This document shows, piece after piece, positions 59,597 through 64,000 of a stretch of 64,000 bases of DNA. This stretch comes from Theodoxus fluviatilis (Eukaryota > Mollusca > Gastropoda > Cycloneritida > Neritidae): the NCBI GenBank assembly GCA_034096865.1, contig JAWQFJ010000523.1, forward strand, positions 18,501 through 82,500, in the 5' to 3' direction. The notes beneath the pieces are model-generated. The model made no database searches, was not told where the DNA came from, and saw only the letters and a program-made list of their open reading frames with translations. Every line of letters begins with the position of its first letter. Positions within the stretch are counted from its first letter, which is position 1. Position numbers and translations under genes: made by a program.

Positions 59597-61549
59597 CTAA
59601 CACCCAGTCTCCAATTCACACCTGCAATGTCAACAGGTTACACCAACACAAACACTCCCTCCTTAACATTAGATGTACGTTTTCATTATGACTACACATA
59701 TTATGAATTACTGAGCTGGGCCTGAGCAAGAGAGTCCAGCAAATGAGCACTTCCCTGCCAAGAATAGCCAAGGGCATGAGAGGGACAAGCTGTACTTTTC
59801 AAAGTACATGCAACAACAAGACTGACCACACACACCCACACCCCACACCCCCCCAAAAAAGTACACATGACTTCTGCACACAAAGAATATCTACTACATT
59901 TATCACACATCAATGATCACCACAGGTAGACCACTCAGAGATCTCTGTTGGCTGTAAAAGAATATCACTCAGATTAAAAGCCTACCATTTGTCGTGCAGC
60001 TATTTTATAAGATTCCCTGAACATACTTCCTGGAAAGTTCCAAAGCAATAATACACAGCATGATCAATTTTCAGTTATCCTGTCTGAGAAATAAACTCTG
60101 CATCAAAAAGTATACTCTGCTAGCACCATCTCAACTGCCAAGGGCATTGTGACACTGTGATGCATGCAAAACAGAGGTACCCACAGCAAGGCTCCATGCA
60201 CGGCAACTGCATGCACTGGGCACATGAACAAATTGCATCCAGCCCTCTCTCAAGTCTCTTCAGTAATGGTTATCTTACAGCAAGCTCTAGGGACTGGCAT
60301 GTCATGCAATCACATGAAAAGTCGGTGAGTCTGAGGCAAAGCTCATCACCCAAATGCTGACACGAGCAAGCTAACACAAAAGGACAATGCTCAATTGAAG
60401 GCATTTTGAGCCTTGGCTGCCTATTCATCAAAGAAAAGTCACAAATGATTTAGTATGAAGTCTGCCCTAATTTGTTCCAAGCAACGTTCCTCTGAAAACT
60501 GAATTATCATTAACAAAAATCACAAACTTCTTTGTAAACAATGCAGATAATATTTTTCCTTAACAAACATTATGCTTACCAGATTTCTGCTGGTAGAGAC
60601 TCATTATTTTGCAAGCCCAGCATCAATTTGCTCCTGGTGTAGACTCTTTCCACCGTTGACACATAAAAGTGAAAGTAATCCTAAAAAAATATCACAAAGT
60701 GCAAAGCACTATCACATAACTAGGTAAGACAGAGCAACACAGCCAAAAATTGCAATGGAGCTCTCTCAAACTCTGTTGGAAAACGTAACATTGAAGCAGA
60801 AAGTAGCACTTCCCACTATTGCATTTCAGGTAAATATTATATTGTGGAATAAAAATTGGATGTACTAAGCAGCTAAGCGAAAATCTCGCATTTAATGTGG
60901 TGTATCTGCTTATGGCAAAAGGTGTAATATAAATACTTTTTAATATCTTCTCAAATTTGAGGGTGGGACATTTATCGTACATCCTCAAAAAGTGCACAAC
61001 TGACATATTCAATTGCACGCGTTGTGACAATTTTTTTCTTCTCTTTGAGCAACATCCATTATTCCTTATTGAAGCAACATACATTGTATAGTGTGAGTAT
61101 TTGAACATAGCCACTACACTTACTATTACTCATTAGGAATTCTTAATAGCCAATTTAGACCCCCAAAAATGTACGACACTCACATTTGTTATGTATCAAA
61201 CTATAAATAAAAATCATGATAAACTAATTTATTCCCATGTAATGTAAAAAAAGAAGTTTAAAAAAAGCACAGAGCACAGAAAGTATATCTACAAATGTAC
61301 ATGTAGCAGAAAGCCTCTACACTTAGGAATCATGATGCTACTGACAATGATTGATTCACTGCTGAGGGTAAGCATTCTTTGCTGCAATCCAGCAATCTGC
61401 CAAAGACTGAGGTTGGAAACAATCTAAAGAGAGCTTCTAAAATATCTGTCCACTGAAGTAGAAGATTTTTCTTTTTCACTTCATCTAGCAGCACATCTAA
61501 ACATTTCTGCACTCGGGACGCTATTCGTTTCTCCAGTGTCTCTCCCACA
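59597..61549 (-). CDS. C-terminal exons of an unrecognised gene
   Basis: Three exons on - join in frame: 61549-61342 (208 nt, enters in phase 2, CTTGCTGCAG acceptor, weak GTAGCA donor), 60680-60580 (101 nt, TTTTTTTAG acceptor, GTAAGC donor) and 59621-59597 (25 nt, stop TAG). The predicted end contains VGETLEKRIASRV, VLLDEVKKKNLLLQW, FRLFPTSVFGRLLDC and YVSTVERVYTRSKLML, and ends EIWCELETGC. It is a helical, leucine-rich, soluble-looking segment. The function is not recognised. If the weak donor is not used, the first exon ends at a stop at 61330 instead. The middle exon has the best support, with strong splice sites on both sides and one open frame. Confidence 0.5.
60681..61341. other. Intron of the unrecognised gene
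   Basis: AT-rich. A 140-codon open stretch on - (60692-61114) has no coding character and starts beyond a usable acceptor. Treated as intron. Confidence 0.4.
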
Positions 61550-61673
61550 CTGCAGCAAGACCAAAATACCTTCCACAGCAAAATCATCCACAGTAAACTA
61601 GATGAAACAGGCATGCACATAACTTTCAAACCACTAGTACACTACCAGAAGTGCACTGAACAAGTATGTTTGC

Positions 61674-61675
61674 TT

Positions 61676-61755
<80 letters not shown>
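61674..61755. repeat. (TC)n microsatellite
   Basis: Pure TC tract of about 40 units. Confidence 0.97.
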
Positions 61756-61761
<6 letters not shown>

Positions 61762-62227
61762 TGCTTTATATCATACATTCAACTAGAGTGGAGAAAAGTG
61801 ATGCATCTAATATACAAATTAAACATAAGTGAATGGCACTTTACATTATTTTCTCACTAGATGGGTCAACAAATATCCAAGGTCAACAGATAATACATTG
61901 AAAATTTGCCCTAATACATCATTACATTTTCTGATATTTCATGGATCCTTCACTTGTTTCAAAAGTCATCACACTAGCAAATTCATTAAATTTGGCCAAA
62001 AGGATTCAGATTTCAAAATTTGCAGATCATTGATCTTATTTCCTCAGTCTCTACTAATAGCCAAAATCTAAACTGGACATATGCAAGTCATACAAGGAGT
62101 TTTCCATTTGCTCAGTCTTAACTGTGGAAAAAATTGCAACATCTCATAATGTTTTATAGCTTACAGTCTTAATGCACTGCTTGAGCAGCAAAATCAACAC
62201 AGAAAATCAACAAAAAAACAGACTCAC

Positions 62228-62288
62228 AATAGACAGAGAGTCCATTTTACATTTTGTCCACAGTCATAAATCAGTGCATCTATCCTCA
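62228..62288 (-). CDS. Candidate upstream exon of the unrecognised gene
   Basis: 61 nt with a strong GTGAGT donor. It reads IDALIYDCGQNVKWTLCL and leaves two bases, which fits the phase-2 entry of the exon at 61549. The acceptor (TTTAAG) has a weak pyrimidine tract. Confidence 0.3.
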
Positions 62289-62619
62289 CTTAAATTTTTT
62301 TAAACAAGTGTTTGAAGTTGGACTAGTCTGATGAAGAAAGTGATGAAAATGCTTGGATGCTACAACTGAATTCTTTCACACAAAAGACTATTTGTAAACA
62401 AAATATCTGTAATAGAGCAACAGGTCTGTATACCTTGATGGGGCAGGGAGAAAACCCATGATAAAACTCTTTATTTCATTGGTTTCATATATGAGCATTA
62501 AATATCAGTCATGATCAAAATTCATGACTGTGCATTTTTCTTAGTTTAAAAGATGAAAATACATCACCAAAATATGTGAATTTGAAAATGTTACATGAAA
62601 CCAAAGAAACAGTGAGAAA

Positions 62620-62698
62620 GAAGAAAGGAAGAAAGAAAGGAAGGAAGGAAGGAAGGAAGGAAGGAAGGAAGGAAGGAAGGAAGAAAGAAAGAAAGAAA
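62620..62698. repeat. (GGAA)n microsatellite
   Basis: GAAAG/GGAAG tetranucleotide tract. GGAA is the core of ETS-factor sites, but no function is claimed. Confidence 0.93.
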
Positions 62699-62879
62699 AG
62701 AAAACACTAGCACTTTTGCCAAAACACACTCACTCTCTTGCATACAAATGCATGGATGCTCAAGTATTTGTATAGTATATTGTCTGACTGTGTACATCTG
62801 AATGCATGTGTTTGACTATGACTGGATGACTAAATGTATAGACTGTGTGTTGTATGTTTATTTTGTATATGTATGTATA

Positions 62880-62957
62880 TATGTTACGCGCTTAGAATCT
62901 CGGGAAAGGCGCTTTATAAGTATAATAAATTATTATTATTATTATTATTATTATTCA
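62880..62957 (+). mobile_element. Non-LTR 3'-end fragment with (ATT)n tail
   Basis: 'gcgctttataagtataataa' followed by (ATT)n. It resembles the 3' end of the LINE at 56235-56269 ('gcgttataaatagtctgt' then ATT repeats), so it is probably a severely truncated copy of a related LINE or a SINE sharing its tail. Confidence 0.65.
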
Positions 62958-63642
62958 AGTGGATGCACATTCCTAAACAAGCACATGCATGCACACATGC
63001 ACGCGCACCCTCTCACACACACACACACCTATGAGTCACATGTTAAACAATAACATACCACTCCCAACTCAGCAACTGTACAACCTCACTATTTCTCTAT
63101 GACTATACACATTTTAAAATTGAAGTTGCATGTTTTCTTCCCAATGCAGACCTGATCATCCTGAAAGAACAAAATTTCAAACATTTCACTATAGAGTGTT
63201 TTCGCATCCATGGACTGAACATTGATGCAGCTATATTTGCAAACATTAACACCTAGCATTTCCACTTAATACTTTTCCAGATGACTCAATGCATTGGCAC
63301 AATTATTTTCAAGTTCAGCCATCTACAAAATACAGAATTCACTTGATATTGCAGTTTCACTATGTATATATTCACAGACACTTTTAGATGTTTCCTGCAC
63401 ATATGAAGTTTTAATGAGAAAGTCTTAAAAATGATCATGCTAAGTACCACTGACAGTTGTTGACAATGCACACACACACAAATCACAAACAAATGCTCCA
63501 GCATTCATCACTGATTAAAATAATCAGTCTACTAGGGAAACAACACTAAGATATCATGCATTAGGAAAGAAAACCAACATTTCTTGCACACAGTATAGAA
63601 AAGGGAATGATTTGACCAAAAAAGGAAAGTAAGAATTTTTAC

Positions 63643-63705
63643 AAGCTGGGTACAGATTTGTTCCGTTCTGAATCTTACTTCCGTCTGTGCTATTGCAACT
63701 TGCCC
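63643..63705 (-). CDS. Candidate exon, 63 nt, - strand
   Basis: Acceptor TTACTCCACAG, 21 codons in one open frame (GQVAIAQTEVRFRTEQICTQ plus L) and donor GTAAAA. An alternative donor, GTAAGA, lies after 9 codons. It could belong to the unrecognised gene downstream. Weak evidence. Confidence 0.3.
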
Positions 63706-64000
63706 CTGTGGAGTAAGGTCACCATGGCAACCGACTCAATCCACCACTCAACACCAGCACAAGAAAGATGACAACAATACACTGGGCAGGACAAGAGCAA
63801 GAGCCACTCTAAACTACAGCCACTACCATCTCACGCCAGCCGTCAGCTAGGAATCTTACTGGGAATGAAAGTAGATGGAGAGGACTGATCTAAGGAGAAT
63901 GAGGTGAACAGGAAAGAAAAGGAGAAAATAGGAGGGTAGGAGACCACTGGAGAAGAGAATAGTTATAAAAAAGTGGGGTTTGGAATAGACCAAATAAAGC
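63706..64000. other. Right edge, no feature seen
   Basis: Purine-rich on the + strand toward the edge. No exon recognised. Confidence 0.4.

Larger units (their letters stand above)
62289..63642. other. Non-coding interval
   Basis: AT-rich. It contains (GGAA)n at 62620-62698, a LINE/SINE 3' tail at 62880-62957 and a short CA tract near 63015. A good acceptor (TTCTTTCAG on - near 63161) has no convincing exon behind it. Confidence 0.45.

Noticed and set aside
63130..63161. Exon behind the TTCTTTCAG acceptor on the minus strand
   Set aside because: No donor in a compatible frame; a stop follows in each frame before a credible splice site.

Overview
The window is intron-rich animal DNA. It has long introns with GT-AG junctions, abundant (CA)n/(GA)n microsatellites, many minisatellites, non-LTR retrotransposons, SINE-like repeats and MITEs. 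The repeat style suggests a lophotrochozoan, probably a mollusc, but that assignment is inference. Three host genes were rebuilt exon by exon, and each gives a frame-consistent coding sequence. (1) A C-type lectin transmembrane receptor on the + strand, 6993-15371, 5 coding exons, 417 aa. (2) WDR45B/WIPI3, a PROPPIN autophagy protein, on the - strand, 33912-24401, 10 exons, 341 aa. (3) ECHS1, mitochondrial short-chain enoyl-CoA hydratase, on the + strand, 36890-50841, 8 coding positions, 297 aa. A fourth, unrecognised - strand gene is partly visible at 59.6-63.7 kb.

Layout. 1-13.5 kb is one arm-to-arm palindrome centred at 6759/6760 with no spacer. The first three lectin exons are therefore present twice, head to head, and each arm holds a 66-bp minisatellite. 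The left arm runs off the window. 13.5-19 kb holds the lectin transmembrane and tail exons and the 3' flank. 19-24.4 kb is non-coding. 24.4-33.9 kb is WDR45B. 33.9-36.9 kb separates the divergent WDR45B and ECHS1 genes and contains a SINE-like repeat split by a truncated RTE-like retrotransposon. 36.9-50.8 kb is ECHS1, whose introns carry MITEs, a 33-bp minisatellite split by a LINE fragment, and an inverted tRNA-SINE pair. 51.5-58 kb holds minisatellites, a nearly full-coding CR1/L2-like LINE inside the same SINE-like repeat family, and a TTAA-flanked MITE containing a 24-bp minisatellite. 58-64 kb contains the unrecognised gene and simple repeats.

Most notable observations: (a) ECHS1 has two alternative third exons, each exactly 128 nt with identical phases and the same donor hexamer. 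They fit a mutually exclusive pair that swaps residues 103-145, including part of the oxyanion/CoA loop, and including both or neither creates an early stop. (b) Three separate minisatellites in WDR45B each span a 3' splice junction, so the acceptor plus the first exon bases is repeated about 8, 12 and 12 times ahead of exons 3, 6 and 9. (c) The lectin receptor carries a 224-residue tail with eight tyrosines, several in SH2-docking contexts (YxN, YxxP, YxxM). (d) One SINE-like family has received two different LINE insertions and sits inside a minisatellite. The 13.5-kb palindrome may be a real inverted duplication or an assembly fold-back; sequence alone cannot decide.
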